Shown: piece by piece, positions 38,907-47,544 of the stretch
How positions within the stretch are numbered: position 1 is the stretch's first letter
How the letters are laid out: every line of letters begins with the position of its first letter
From: Phytoactinopolyspora halotolerans
Lineage (GTDB): Bacteria; Actinomycetota; Actinomycetes; Jiangellales; Jiangellaceae
DNA length: 64,000 bases
Direction: 5' to 3'
NCBI RefSeq assembly: GCF_010550675.1
Contig: NZ_JAAGOA010000015.1
Location: 1-64,000, forward strand
Notes under the pieces: generated by a model
Database searches by the model: none
Told to the model about the DNA's origin: nothing
Seen by the model: only the letters and a program-made list of their open reading frames with translations
Position numbers and translations under genes: made by a program

Positions 38907-39908
38907 CTAGGCGGACACCGGCAGCGCGTCCCCGCGGACCGTCTCGTCCAGGTCCCCCACCTCGCCGGCGGCCACCGCTCGCCGACCGAACACCCAGATA
39001 TAGGCGAGGAACGCGAGTTCAGCGACGACTCCGATGCCCACCCTGGCCCACGTCGGCAGCCCGGACGGGGTCACGAACCCCTCGATGATCCCGGAGATCA
39101 GCAGCACACCGGCCAGACCGACCGCCAGCCCGACGGCCGCACGGCCGCGTTGCGCCAGCGCGTCGGTCCGTCTCATCGGTCCCGGGTCGATCACCGTCCA
39201 GCCCAGGCGCAGGCCTGCTCCCGCGGCGACGAAGACCGCCGTGAGCTCGAGCAGCCCGTGCGGCGTGATCAACCCGAAGAAGACGTCCAGCCGGCCCGCG
39301 GATGCCATCAGCCCCGCCGAGACCGCCACATTCAAGACGTTCATCCAGAGGATGTAGATCACCGGTAGGCCGAGGAACACACCGAAGATGAGCGCGCCCG
39401 CCGCGACCCAGGCATTGTTGATCCACACCTGTGTGGCGAACGAGCCGGCCGGATTGGCCGAGTAGTAGTTCTCGAAGTCACGCTCGACGAGCTGCCGGAT
39501 CTCCTCCGGGGCGGCGATGGTCGCCTGGACATCCGGGTTTGCCGCCACCCACCACGCGATCACGGTTCCGATCAGAACCGAGACAGCCGCGGCGGTGACC
39601 CACCAGTACCGGTTCAGATACACGGCCGCCGGGAAACGCACGGTCAGGAATCGGACGACGTCGTTCCACCCCGGGTCCCGGGAGCCGGCCACCGCTGCGC
39701 GCGCCCGGGCCACAAGGCTGGACAGCTTGCCGAGCAGGACCGGATCGGGAGCGGCGGAACGGACCATCGCCAGATGCGTCGACACGGTTCGATACAGCTG
39801 GACGAGCTCGTCGGCCTCCGGCCCGGACAGCCGTCCACGCCGCCGCACCAGATCGGCGAGCCGATCCCACTCCTTCTGGTGCGCGGCCACAAACGCGTCG
39901 ACGTCCAC
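38907..39908 (-). CDS. Stage II sporulation protein M-like (SpoIIM/DUF95) membrane protein
   Basis: A 333-residue protein: a helical cytoplasmic start (MDVDAFVAAHQKEWDRLADLVRRRGRL), then five to six membrane segments. It contains the SpoIIM pattern NNAWVAAGALIFGVFLGLP followed by FGLITPHGLLELTAVFVAAGAGLRLG. In Bacillus SpoIIM is part of the peptidoglycan-remodelling DMP complex; in actinobacteria it usually sits beside MoxR/DUF58/RDD genes, as here, where its job is unknown. It is transcribed toward the DUF58 gene and divergent from the RDD gene. Confidence 0.9.
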   Translation of the reverse strand: MDVDAFVAAHQKEWDRLADLVRRRGRLSGPEADELVQLYRTVSTHLAMVRSAAPDPVLLGKLSSLVARARAAVAGSRDPGWNDVVRFLTVRFPAAVYLNRYWWVTAAAVSVLIGTVIAWWVAANPDVQATIAAPEEIRQLVERDFENYYSANPAGSFATQVWINNAWVAAGALIFGVFLGLPVIYILWMNVLNVAVSAGLMASAGRLDVFFGLITPHGLLELTAVFVAAGAGLRLGWTVIDPGPMRRTDALAQRGRAAVGLAVGLAGVLLISGIIEGFVTPSGLPTWARVGIGVVAELAFLAYIWVFGRRAVAAGEVGDLDETVRGDALPVSA

Positions 39909-40028
39909 GCGGCTCCCTTCCGGGTCGAGCAGATCGAACCCGCCTCGAGCCTAAACCGCGACTTCGATCCCGACAGGTGCGGGATTGCAGGCTGGAATGC
40001 GCTTCCGGGCGACTGACGGCGTCGCGTC

Positions 40029-40100
40029 GTCGCGAAGTGTCGCGCCGTCGCGAAGTGTCGCGCCGTCGGGAAGTGTCGCGCCGTCGGGAACCGTCACGTC
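40029..40100. repeat. 18-bp tandem repeat, four units
   Basis: Units at 40029, 40047, 40065 and 40083, based on GTCGCGAAGTGTCGCGCC; the first two are identical, the third has one change and the fourth several. A partial fifth follows. It fills the middle of the 291-base divergent intergenic region between the SpoIIM-like and RDD genes. Confidence 0.88.
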
Positions 40101-40199
40101 GTCGCGACGTCAGGACGCGTGCGGCCGTATCACACCTACTGCCGCCGACGAGAGGTAGTGAGCGGCAGGACACAGGGACCGTGCGGCAGACTGGGCGGT

Positions 40200-41132
40200 A
40201 TGAGCGACGTCGTGACCGGAGAGGCCGTCCCGCTGGAGCTGCGGCTGGCCAAGTTCCCGTCTCGCACCATCGCGATCGTGATCGATCTCGCGGTGTACTT
40301 CCTGTGCGGGCTGGCACTGTTCGGCCTCGTCAGCGCGGTGATTCCGGACGTGGATCAAGCCCTGGCCACGGCTCTGGGCCTGCTGGCCGTGATTGTGCTG
40401 CTGGTCGCATTGCCGACGACGATCGAGTCGCTCAGCCGGGGCAAGTCGCTCGGCAAGCTGGCGCTCGGGCTCCGCGTCGTCCGCGACGACGGCGGCCCGA
40501 TCCGCACGCGCCATGCCCTTGTCCGGGCATTGAGCGGTGTGTTCGCCGACTTCGTCATCACATCCGGTGTCGGCGCCGTCTTCTGTTCGCTACTGAACGA
40601 GCGCGGCAAGCGCATCGGCGACGTCCTGGCCGGCACCGTCGTCATCCGAGAGCGCATCCCCGCTCCCTCTGGCATTCCTGCCACGCCGCCGCAGCTGGCA
40701 GAGTGGGCCGCGGGCCTGGAGTTGTCCCGGCTGCCGAACGAGTTGGCGCTGTCTGCCCGCAGCTATCTCAGTCGCTATCATCAGTTGGCGCCGGGCGTCC
40801 GCGACCCTCTCGGGGCACAGCTGGCCGATCAGGTGGCCGCTGTGGTCTCGCCACCGCCGCCGGACGGGGTGCCGGCGTGGGCGTACCTCGCTGCCGTGCT
40901 CAACGAACGCGGGCGGCGCGAATCCGTCCGGCTCGCGGCGCAGCATCCGGCCCAGCAACAGGACGCACCCGGCCAACCCCAGCAGCGTCCGCCTGCGCCG
41001 CCGGCACCGCCTACGCAGGAAGCCGCCCCGTCCCCCCGTGGAACCGCGGCTGCCGACGGCACCGCTGGCGACGAGCACCGGGACCAGGCAGAACAGCGCC
41101 GCAACGGCAGCGGCTTCGCCCCGCCCGCCTAA
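40200..41132 (+). CDS. RDD family membrane protein
   Basis: A 310-residue protein. An RDD domain (about residues 15-150) begins LRLAKFPSRTIAIVIDLAVYFL (the conserved Arg and Asp lie in PSRTIAIVID) and has GKSLGKLALGLRVVRDDGGPI; there are two to four membrane segments. The cytoplasmic tail is helical then proline/glutamine-rich and disordered. RDD proteins may move ions or small solutes, but function here is unproven. The ATG giving MSDVVTGEAV fits the family; upstream codons run into the tandem-repeat region. It belongs to the MoxR/DUF58/SpoIIM group by position. Confidence 0.9.
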   Translation: MSDVVTGEAVPLELRLAKFPSRTIAIVIDLAVYFLCGLALFGLVSAVIPDVDQALATALGLLAVIVLLVALPTTIESLSRGKSLGKLALGLRVVRDDGGPIRTRHALVRALSGVFADFVITSGVGAVFCSLLNERGKRIGDVLAGTVVIRERIPAPSGIPATPPQLAEWAAGLELSRLPNELALSARSYLSRYHQLAPGVRDPLGAQLADQVAAVVSPPPPDGVPAWAYLAAVLNERGRRESVRLAAQHPAQQQDAPGQPQQRPPAPPAPPTQEAAPSPRGTAAADGTAGDEHRDQAEQRRNGSGFAPPA

Positions 41133-41138
41133 CCTCGA

Positions 41139-41193
41139 CCATGATCATGAGCATTTACCGTGCCATATGAACGGTTACTGTTCATGATCATGG
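41139..41193. terminator. Inverted repeat / bidirectional terminator between RDD gene and manA
   Basis: Arms 41139-41160 and 41172-41193 pair with 12 perfect outer bases and three mismatches further in; the loop is 11 bases. The right arm includes the manA stop codon. Its core ATGATCATG is shared with the inverted repeat at 11.3 kb. Confidence 0.65.
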
Positions 41194-42384
41194 GAGGGCG
41201 GGGGTGACGGTGAAGGCTGTACCGCGGCCGGTGATCACCGCCGACGGCTCGGAGCTCGGGATGAACGCGGCGCGACCCTGCTCCAGCCGCATCGGCTCCG
41301 CCTGACCGCTGTGAACGATGTTCGCGCCGGTGCGCAGTTCCGCCTCCCCGTCGACGACGAGCACCACGCGCGGGCCGTACCCGCTCGGGCGAATCTCCTC
41401 GCCGCTGAGTTCGAGCCGGCAGATCCGGAATTCGTCGAGGTCCATGATCGGGTAGACGTGTTCCTGCGGTCCGCACTCGCGTGGCAGGATCCGCTGGCCG
41501 CCGTGCGGCTCGTAGCGCAAGATCCGCTCCACCTCGGTGGTGTCGACATGTTTGGGCGTGAGGCCGGCCCGCAGCGTGTTGTCCGAGCTTGCCTGCGGCT
41601 CCACGGCGACGCCGGACAGGTACGCGTGCGGTACTCCGGCGCCGACGAACGCCGCATCGCCGGGCCGCAGCGGCACGCGGATCATCAGCGAGGCCAGCAG
41701 AATGCCACGGTCGCCGGGGTACACGTCGGCCAACCGGGCAACGATGCGCAGCGCCTCCCGGTCCTGACGCGCGGCAGCGATCTCCGTCAGCACCCGGACG
41801 AGGCGGCCCGCCTCCGTCTCGGGGAGGTTGAGCCACGCCGTGACCAGGTCGCGGAGCCCGTCGTGGCGTTTGAGCATCGCGATGGCGTCCGCGAACTCAT
41901 CGGGGGCGATCTCCTCGAACAGCCACACCAGTTCGCGCGGCTCGCGGAAGCCCATCAGTGCCTCGAAGTCGGTGAGCGCGACCACCATCTCGGGCTTGTG
42001 GTTGCGGTCCCGGTAGGAGCGCTTCGGCGAATCGAGAGGGATCCCGGCGGCGTCGTCGGCCGCGTATCCCTGCTGGGCCTGCTCGATGGTCGGATGCACC
42101 TGGATGGACAGGGGGCGCTCGATGGCGAGGATCTTCAGCAGGTACGGGAGCACGCCGCCGAACCGCTCCGCCACGCCGGCTCCGAGTGTGGTCTCCGGGT
42201 CGTCGGCGATGTAGCGGTCCAGCGTGCGCCCGTCGCCCGCGACCGTCGACGGCGAGCCTGGATGAGCGCCCACCCAGAGCTCCGCCTGCGGCTCGCCCGT
42301 GGGCTCCTGTCCAAGCAATGCGGGGATCACGGTAGGCGACCCCCACGCGTACGAACGCACCGGATTCTCGAGAAGTACGGCCAC
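41188..42384 (-). CDS. manA: Mannose-6-phosphate isomerase, class I
   Basis: A 398-residue zinc enzyme that interconverts mannose 6-phosphate and fructose 6-phosphate. Type I motifs: NPVRSYAWGSPTVIPALLG, AELWVGAHP, LSIQVHP (zinc ligands Gln and His, about 95 and 97) and the late VEPQASSDNTLRAGLTPKHVD. The start is uncertain: I take a GTG giving MAVLLENPVRSYAWG, the usual family start; a longer frame runs upstream through a structured intergenic region and is unlikely to be coding. It is transcribed alone and ends in an inverted repeat. Confidence 0.94.
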   Translation of the reverse strand: MAVLLENPVRSYAWGSPTVIPALLGQEPTGEPQAELWVGAHPGSPSTVAGDGRTLDRYIADDPETTLGAGVAERFGGVLPYLLKILAIERPLSIQVHPTIEQAQQGYAADDAAGIPLDSPKRSYRDRNHKPEMVVALTDFEALMGFREPRELVWLFEEIAPDEFADAIAMLKRHDGLRDLVTAWLNLPETEAGRLVRVLTEIAAARQDREALRIVARLADVYPGDRGILLASLMIRVPLRPGDAAFVGAGVPHAYLSGVAVEPQASSDNTLRAGLTPKHVDTTEVERILRYEPHGGQRILPRECGPQEHVYPIMDLDEFRICRLELSGEEIRPSGYGPRVVLVVDGEAELRTGANIVHSGQAEPMRLEQGRAAFIPSSEPSAVITGRGTAFTVTPALP

Positions 42385-42458
42385 GGTCAGAACACTAACG
42401 CAGCCGACTTCGAACAACATAGTTCGAAAACGGTGAGATTCGGCGGACCGGGCGTCCG

Positions 42459-42544
42459 TGGTGCGCTGAGTGCATCTGCGTGGTGCGCTCAATACACGTT
42501 GGAACGGGGCGGAATGCGCTTCCCAACGGTCACTCAGCGCACCA
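42459..42544. repeat. Nested inverted repeats upstream of manA and the YciI gene
   Basis: TGGTGCGCTGAGTG at 42459-42472 is exactly complementary to 42531-42544; inside it CGTTGG and CCAACG pair, and TGGTGCGCT occurs once more at 42480. The structure lies midway in the 271-base divergent region, so it could be a cruciform operator or a small mobile element. Confidence 0.65.
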
Positions 42545-42655
42545 TGACGGTTTCGCGCCGATGGCAGAAGCGGACAATGTCCGGAACGGACGAACGGCAC
42601 CGACGTCACCAATGAGAGGCACCGACCGGGTGCCGGCCGGCCAGGGAGGCCAGAG

Positions 42656-43081
42656 ATGAAGTACATGATCATGCTGTACGCGTCGCAACGCGAGTACGAC
42701 CTGATGACGGGCAAGCCGACCGACCAGCCCGCCTGGACTCAGGAGGACGTCGCGGCGATGCACGAGTTCATGGCGAAGTGGAATCAGGAGCTGGTGGAGT
42801 CCGGCGAGTTCGTGGAGGCTCGCGGCCTGACCGCACCCGTGCACACCCGCCGGATCCACGGCGTCAAGGACGGCGTTCCCGTCGTCACCGACGGACCGTA
42901 CGCGGAGACCGAGGAGGTCCTGGCCGGGTACACGATCGTCGAATGCGACAGCTTCGATCGGGCCACCGAGATCGCCGCAAGGATCACCAACAGCCCGCAC
43001 CCGGCCGGCGAACCGACCGGAAGCGAGTACATCGACGTTCGTCCGATCGTCGAGGGCTTCGAGGACTTCGACGTCCAGTGA
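42656..43081 (+). CDS. YciI/DGPF domain protein
   Basis: A 141-residue protein of the YCII-related (DGPF) family, recognised by the N-terminal MKYMIMLYASQREYD and by the DGPYAETEE motif near residue 80. Family members have a ferredoxin-like fold and probably act as small enzymes or sensors; their reaction is unknown. GGAGG lies just upstream of the ATG. It stops 4 bases before the sigma factor gene. DGPF genes are the hallmark neighbours of ECF42 sigma factors, in which the sigma factor often drives the DGPF genes. Confidence 0.93.
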   Translation: MKYMIMLYASQREYDLMTGKPTDQPAWTQEDVAAMHEFMAKWNQELVESGEFVEARGLTAPVHTRRIHGVKDGVPVVTDGPYAETEEVLAGYTIVECDSFDRATEIAARITNSPHPAGEPTGSEYIDVRPIVEGFEDFDVQ

Positions 43082-43085
43082 TCTC

Positions 43086-44327
43086 ATGACCGGCCACGCC
43101 GTCGAGGACCTGTTGCGCGAGCTCGCGCCGCAGGTCCTCGGTGCGCTCGTGCGCAGGTACGGGAACTTCGACGCCGCCGAGGACGCCACGCAGGAAGCGC
43201 TGCTCGCCGCCGCCACCCAATGGCCGGACGAGGGCCTCCCCGATAGGCCGAAGGCGTGGCTGATCACCGTCGCGGCACGCCGGCTCACCGATCTGCTCCG
43301 CAGCGAACAGGCGCGGCGCCGGCGCGAGGACTCGATCGCGCAATGGAGACTCCCCGACGAGTGGCTGGCGCCGGCCGCTGATCGGCCGCCGCACGAGGCC
43401 GACGACACCCTCGTCCTGTTGTTCATGTGCTGCCACCCCGCGCTGCGGCCGCCGTCGCAGATAGCGCTGACCCTGCGCGCCGTCGGCGGCCTGACCACGA
43501 CGGAGATCGCTCGCGCGTTCCTGGTCCCGGAGGCGACCATGACGCGACGCATCACCCGGGCCAAGCAGAGCATCAAGGACAGCGGCATCCCGTTCGCCTT
43601 GCCTCGGGACAGCGAACGCGGGGAACGGCTGAGCGCCGTGCTGCACGTGCTCTACCTGATCTTCACCGAGGGGTACGCGACGACGTCCGGACCGGAACTC
43701 ACACGGGCCGACCTGTCGGCCGAGGCCATCCGGCTCACCCGGCTGCTGCATCGCACGCTTCCCGACGCGGGCGAGGTGGCCGGGCTGCTGGCGCTGATGC
43801 TGCTCACCGACGCACGGCGGGCCTCCCGGACCGGCCCGGGAGGCGAGCTGATCCCGATGGCCGAGCAGGATCGGAGCCGGTGGAACTCCGCATACATCGC
43901 CGAAGGTGTGGAGCTCATCAGCCGGACGTTGCCCCGTGGCGAGGCGGGACCGTACCAGCTTCAGGCGGCCATCGCCGCGCTGCACGATGAGGCCCCGACG
44001 GCCGACGCCACCGACTGGCCACAGATCCTCGCCCTCTACCAGGTGCTCATGGGGCTGTCCGACAACCCCGTCGTCGCACTGAACCATGCCGTGGCGGTGG
44101 CGATGGTCCACGGCGCACCCGCGGGCCTGCGCCTGCTCGAACGGCTCCGGCCCGACCGGCGGATCTCCGACGACCACCGGTTCCACGCCGTCCGCGCACA
44201 CCTGCTGGAGATGCGAGGCGACGACGGCGAGGCGTGCAAGGCCTACCTGGAGGCGGCCGAGCGCACCACCAGCCCGCCCAGGCAGCGCTACCTGCACGGC
44301 CGGGCCGCCCGCCTGAGGGAGAACTGA
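43086..44327 (+). CDS. ECF42-type RNA polymerase sigma factor (with C-terminal extension)
   Basis: A 413-residue sigma factor. Region 2 (about 10-75: LGALVRRYGNFDAAEDATQEALLAA) and region 4 (about 115-165: LTLRAVGGLTTTEIARAFLVPEATMTRRITRAK) are followed by a long helical extension of about 230 residues with TPR-like repeats (ECF42/DUF6596 type). In this group the extension replaces an anti-sigma factor and is needed for activity. No anti-sigma gene is adjacent. With the DGPF gene 4 bases upstream this is the standard ECF42 pair. Confidence 0.93.
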   Translation: MTGHAVEDLLRELAPQVLGALVRRYGNFDAAEDATQEALLAAATQWPDEGLPDRPKAWLITVAARRLTDLLRSEQARRRREDSIAQWRLPDEWLAPAADRPPHEADDTLVLLFMCCHPALRPPSQIALTLRAVGGLTTTEIARAFLVPEATMTRRITRAKQSIKDSGIPFALPRDSERGERLSAVLHVLYLIFTEGYATTSGPELTRADLSAEAIRLTRLLHRTLPDAGEVAGLLALMLLTDARRASRTGPGGELIPMAEQDRSRWNSAYIAEGVELISRTLPRGEAGPYQLQAAIAALHDEAPTADATDWPQILALYQVLMGLSDNPVVALNHAVAVAMVHGAPAGLRLLERLRPDRRISDDHRFHAVRAHLLEMRGDDGEACKAYLEAAERTTSPPRQRYLHGRAARLREN

Positions 44328-44340
44328 CAGAATCGGCGAT

Positions 44341-47300
44341 GTGCAGATCGGGATGCTTGGCCCCTTCGAGGTTCGCACCGACGACGGCGCTCTCGCCGAC
44401 GTGCCGGGCGCCCGGCTGCGCGCGCTGTTGATCGCGCTCGCGCTCCAACCAGGACGTAGCGTCGGAAAGTCCATGCTCGTCGACTGGATCTGGGGGGAGA
44501 ACCCGCCCGCCGACGCCGCCAATGCTCTGCAACGCCTGGTGTCCCGGCTGCGCAAGGCACTGCCGGCAGGCGTGATCGACGGGCAGGCGGGCGGTTACCG
44601 CTTGACGGTCGAACCGGACGACGTCGACGCGTGTGCGTTCGAACGCCTCGTCGCTCTGAGCCGGCAGGCGGAGGGCCCCAGTCGGATACAGCTCCTGCGC
44701 GACGCCATGGCCCTCTGGCGCGGTGCGGCGATGCAGGACGTCGGGTTGGAGGGCAGCGAGGCGTTCGACGCAGCGGCGACGCGGCTCGAAGGGCTCCGCC
44801 TGACGACGATGGAGGACCGGTTCGACGCGGAGGTCGGCCTCGGACACGGTGCCGAGGTGATCACGGAGCTGACCGACGCGGTGGCCGCATATCCGCTGCG
44901 CGAACGGCTGGCCGCCGCGCTGATGCGTGCCCTGGTGGCCGCCGGCCGGAGCTCGGAGGCCCTGCTGGCCTACGAGCGCACCAAGGAGGCCCTGGCTGAC
45001 ACGCTGGGCGTCGACCCATCGCCGGAGTTATCCGCTTTGCACCTCGCGTTGCTGCGAGGAGAGGTGGGCGAGCGAGAACAGGGCCGGAAGACCAACGTCC
45101 GTGCCGAGCTCACGAGTTTCATCGGTAGGGACGGCGATGTCGCCGCGGTCCGCGGGCTCATCGCCAAGCACCGGCTGACCACCCTGATCGGCCCGGGCGG
45201 CGCGGGCAAGACCAGGCTGGCCACGGAGACCGCGCGCACGCTCAGCGGCGACCTGCCGGACGGGGTCTGGATGGTCGAGTTCGCCCCCATCGACGCCGCC
45301 GGTGATACGGGGGGTGGGCCCGAAGGGCAGGGGGGCGGGAAGAAGGTCGCGCAGACGGCGCTCGCCGGGCTGGGACTCCGCGATGCCCTGCTCGGTGCGA
45401 CGCCCAGCGCGGACCCGGTGGACGGCCTGGTCGCCGCGCTCCGCGATCGCGAGATGCTGCTGATCCTCGACAACTGCGAGCACGTCATCGACTCGGTCGC
45501 GGCGCTGGCCGAACAGGTGCTCGGGGAATGCCGCAGGCTGCGGATCCTCGCGACCAGCCGGGAACCGCTCGGCATCACCGGTGAGGCGCTGTGGCAGGTC
45601 GAACCACTGGCAGTGGAAACCGACGGAGCCGGGCTCGAGGAGATCGCGGCCTCGCCGGCGGTCCGGCTCCTGCGTGACCGGGCCGACGCGCTACGCAAGG
45701 ATCTCGGATTCGACGAACACACCACGGCGTTGATGGTGCGGATCTGCCGGGCTCTGGACGGTATGCCGTTGGCGATCGAACTCGCCGCCGCCCGGCTGCG
45801 CACCATGACCATCGAGCAGCTCGCCAACCGTCTCGACGACCGATTCCGGCTGCTCACCAGCGGGAGCCGTACGGCGTTGCCCCGGCACAAGACGTTGCGC
45901 GCGGTGGTCGACTGGAGCTGGGAATTGCTCACCGACGCCGAGCGGATGGTGCTGCGCCGGCTGTCGGTCTTCTCCGGTGGCGCGAGCCTGGACGCGGCCG
46001 AGCGGGTCTGTGCCGGCCCGTACCTTGAGCACCAGCCCGGCCAGGCCGTCACGCACGATCAGGTGTTGGAGTTGCTCACCTCGTTGGTCGAGAAGTCGCT
46101 GGTGATCGCCGAGGGAGACGACACCCCGCGCTACCGGATGCTTACCACCATCAAGGAGTATGCCGCGGAACGGCTCGCCGAAGCGGGAGAGGCGGCCCAG
46201 GCCCGGCAGGCGCATCTCGCCTACTTCACCGAGCTGGCCGAGACCGCGGAGCCACATCTGCGCCGGGCCGAACAGCTGCAGTGGCTCGCCACACTCGAAG
46301 CCGACCATCACAACATCAGTGCCGCATTGCGCGGGGTGATCGCGGACGGCGACGCACAGGCCGCGACGCGGCTCGCCGCCGCCACCGGGTGGTACTGGTG
46401 GCTCGGTGGGCGGCGGGCCGAGGGCCTTGAACTGCTGATCGCGGCCGCCGACCTTCCCGGCGAGGCCACCGACGACGTCCGGGCGGTGGCGTACGGGATG
46501 GTCGTGCTCTTCGTGACCTCAGGGCAAGGCGACGAACGCCTGGGCGCGGAATGGATCCACAAGGCGCATCGGTTCAGCCGGCGAAGCCACAGCACCAACC
46601 CGCTGCTGGAATTCGCGCAACCGCTGGAACGGCTGTTACAGGCACCCGAGGAAGCCGTGTCCGCGTTCGAGTCGTTGCTGGAGAGCGCCGATCCCTGGGT
46701 GCGCGCGATGGGTCGATGGCAGGCCGCCAAGATGCGCACCATGTTCGGCCAGGGCGGCCGGGAGGTCGAGGCACAGCTGGAGCAGGCACTCGCGGAGTTC
46801 CGAGCGCTGGGCGAACGGTTCGGCATGTATGTGGCCCTGTCCACGCTGGCGACGCAGCTCGCGCAGCGGGGCGAGTACGCCGGTGCGTGCGACTATTACG
46901 AGCAGGCGATCACGGTCCTGACCGAACTCGGCGCCGTCGAGGACGTCATCGAGGTACGGACCCAGCAAGCCCCGCTGTACTGGCTCAACGGCGATCACGA
47001 CGCCAGTGCCGCGGCCCTGGCCGAGGCCGAGCGCTGTGCTGAGGGTGTCACCTGGCCGTACGCCCTGGCCTCCCTGGCGCTCGCCAAGGCGGGCATCGCA
47101 CGACGACGCGGCGACGCCGGCGCGGCCCGCCACGAACTCGGCGTCGCGACCACTCTCTTGGGCGATGTCGCGGAGCAGCCTAACGTCCGCGCACAGGTCC
47201 ATGACCTGCTCGGCTACCTGGCTGATGATCTCCGCGAGTCCCGCACCCATCGCGTGGCAGCCTGGCAGGCGGCGTCCGAGACGGGAGCCCCACCGATCAT

Positions 47301-47541
47301 CGCCAACACACTCATCGGGATCGCGGACCTGGCGATCCGCCTGGACGAGTACGAACAGGCGGCCCGGCTGCTGGGCGCCAGCGTCGTCGTACGCGGATCG
47401 CCGGACCGCTCCCACCCGGATGCGGCCAGGATCGAGCAGGACGCGCGACGTCACCTCGGCGAGACACGGTTCGCCGAGGTGACGCGGGAGGGAACTCAAC
47501 AGGACTGGTCCGAGCTGGTCGAGGCCACGCTCGCTTCCTGA
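44341..47541 (+). CDS. AfsR-like SARP/BTAD transcriptional regulator with NB-ARC ATPase
   Basis: A 1066-residue regulator: winged-helix DNA-binding domain (about 1-90), BTAD (about 95-240, VDACAFERLVALSRQAEGPS), NB-ARC ATPase (Walker A GPGGAGKT about 284-291; Walker B LLILDNCEH) and a long TPR-like C-terminal half. It lacks the GNxxDLxxAL detail I could check, but order and length are those of AfsR-type regulators, which often control secondary metabolism or export. It starts at GTG, 13 bases after the sigma gene, so it may share its transcript. A glycine-rich insertion lies within the ATPase domain (about residues 320-335). Confidence 0.92.
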   Translation: MQIGMLGPFEVRTDDGALADVPGARLRALLIALALQPGRSVGKSMLVDWIWGENPPADAANALQRLVSRLRKALPAGVIDGQAGGYRLTVEPDDVDACAFERLVALSRQAEGPSRIQLLRDAMALWRGAAMQDVGLEGSEAFDAAATRLEGLRLTTMEDRFDAEVGLGHGAEVITELTDAVAAYPLRERLAAALMRALVAAGRSSEALLAYERTKEALADTLGVDPSPELSALHLALLRGEVGEREQGRKTNVRAELTSFIGRDGDVAAVRGLIAKHRLTTLIGPGGAGKTRLATETARTLSGDLPDGVWMVEFAPIDAAGDTGGGPEGQGGGKKVAQTALAGLGLRDALLGATPSADPVDGLVAALRDREMLLILDNCEHVIDSVAALAEQVLGECRRLRILATSREPLGITGEALWQVEPLAVETDGAGLEEIAASPAVRLLRDRADALRKDLGFDEHTTALMVRICRALDGMPLAIELAAARLRTMTIEQLANRLDDRFRLLTSGSRTALPRHKTLRAVVDWSWELLTDAERMVLRRLSVFSGGASLDAAERVCAGPYLEHQPGQAVTHDQVLELLTSLVEKSLVIAEGDDTPRYRMLTTIKEYAAERLAEAGEAAQARQAHLAYFTELAETAEPHLRRAEQLQWLATLEADHHNISAALRGVIADGDAQAATRLAAATGWYWWLGGRRAEGLELLIAAADLPGEATDDVRAVAYGMVVLFVTSGQGDERLGAEWIHKAHRFSRRSHSTNPLLEFAQPLERLLQAPEEAVSAFESLLESADPWVRAMGRWQAAKMRTMFGQGGREVEAQLEQALAEFRALGERFGMYVALSTLATQLAQRGEYAGACDYYEQAITVLTELGAVEDVIEVRTQQAPLYWLNGDHDASAAALAEAERCAEGVTWPYALASLALAKAGIARRRGDAGAARHELGVATTLLGDVAEQPNVRAQVHDLLGYLADDLRESRTHRVAAWQAASETGAPPIIANTLIGIADLAIRLDEYEQAARLLGASVVVRGSPDRSHPDAARIEQDARRHLGETRFAEVTREGTQQDWSELVEATLAS

Positions 47542-47544
47542 GGC

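Noticed and set aside
40029-40100. CRISPR array
   Set aside because: Units are contiguous without unique spacers, so this is a plain tandem repeat.
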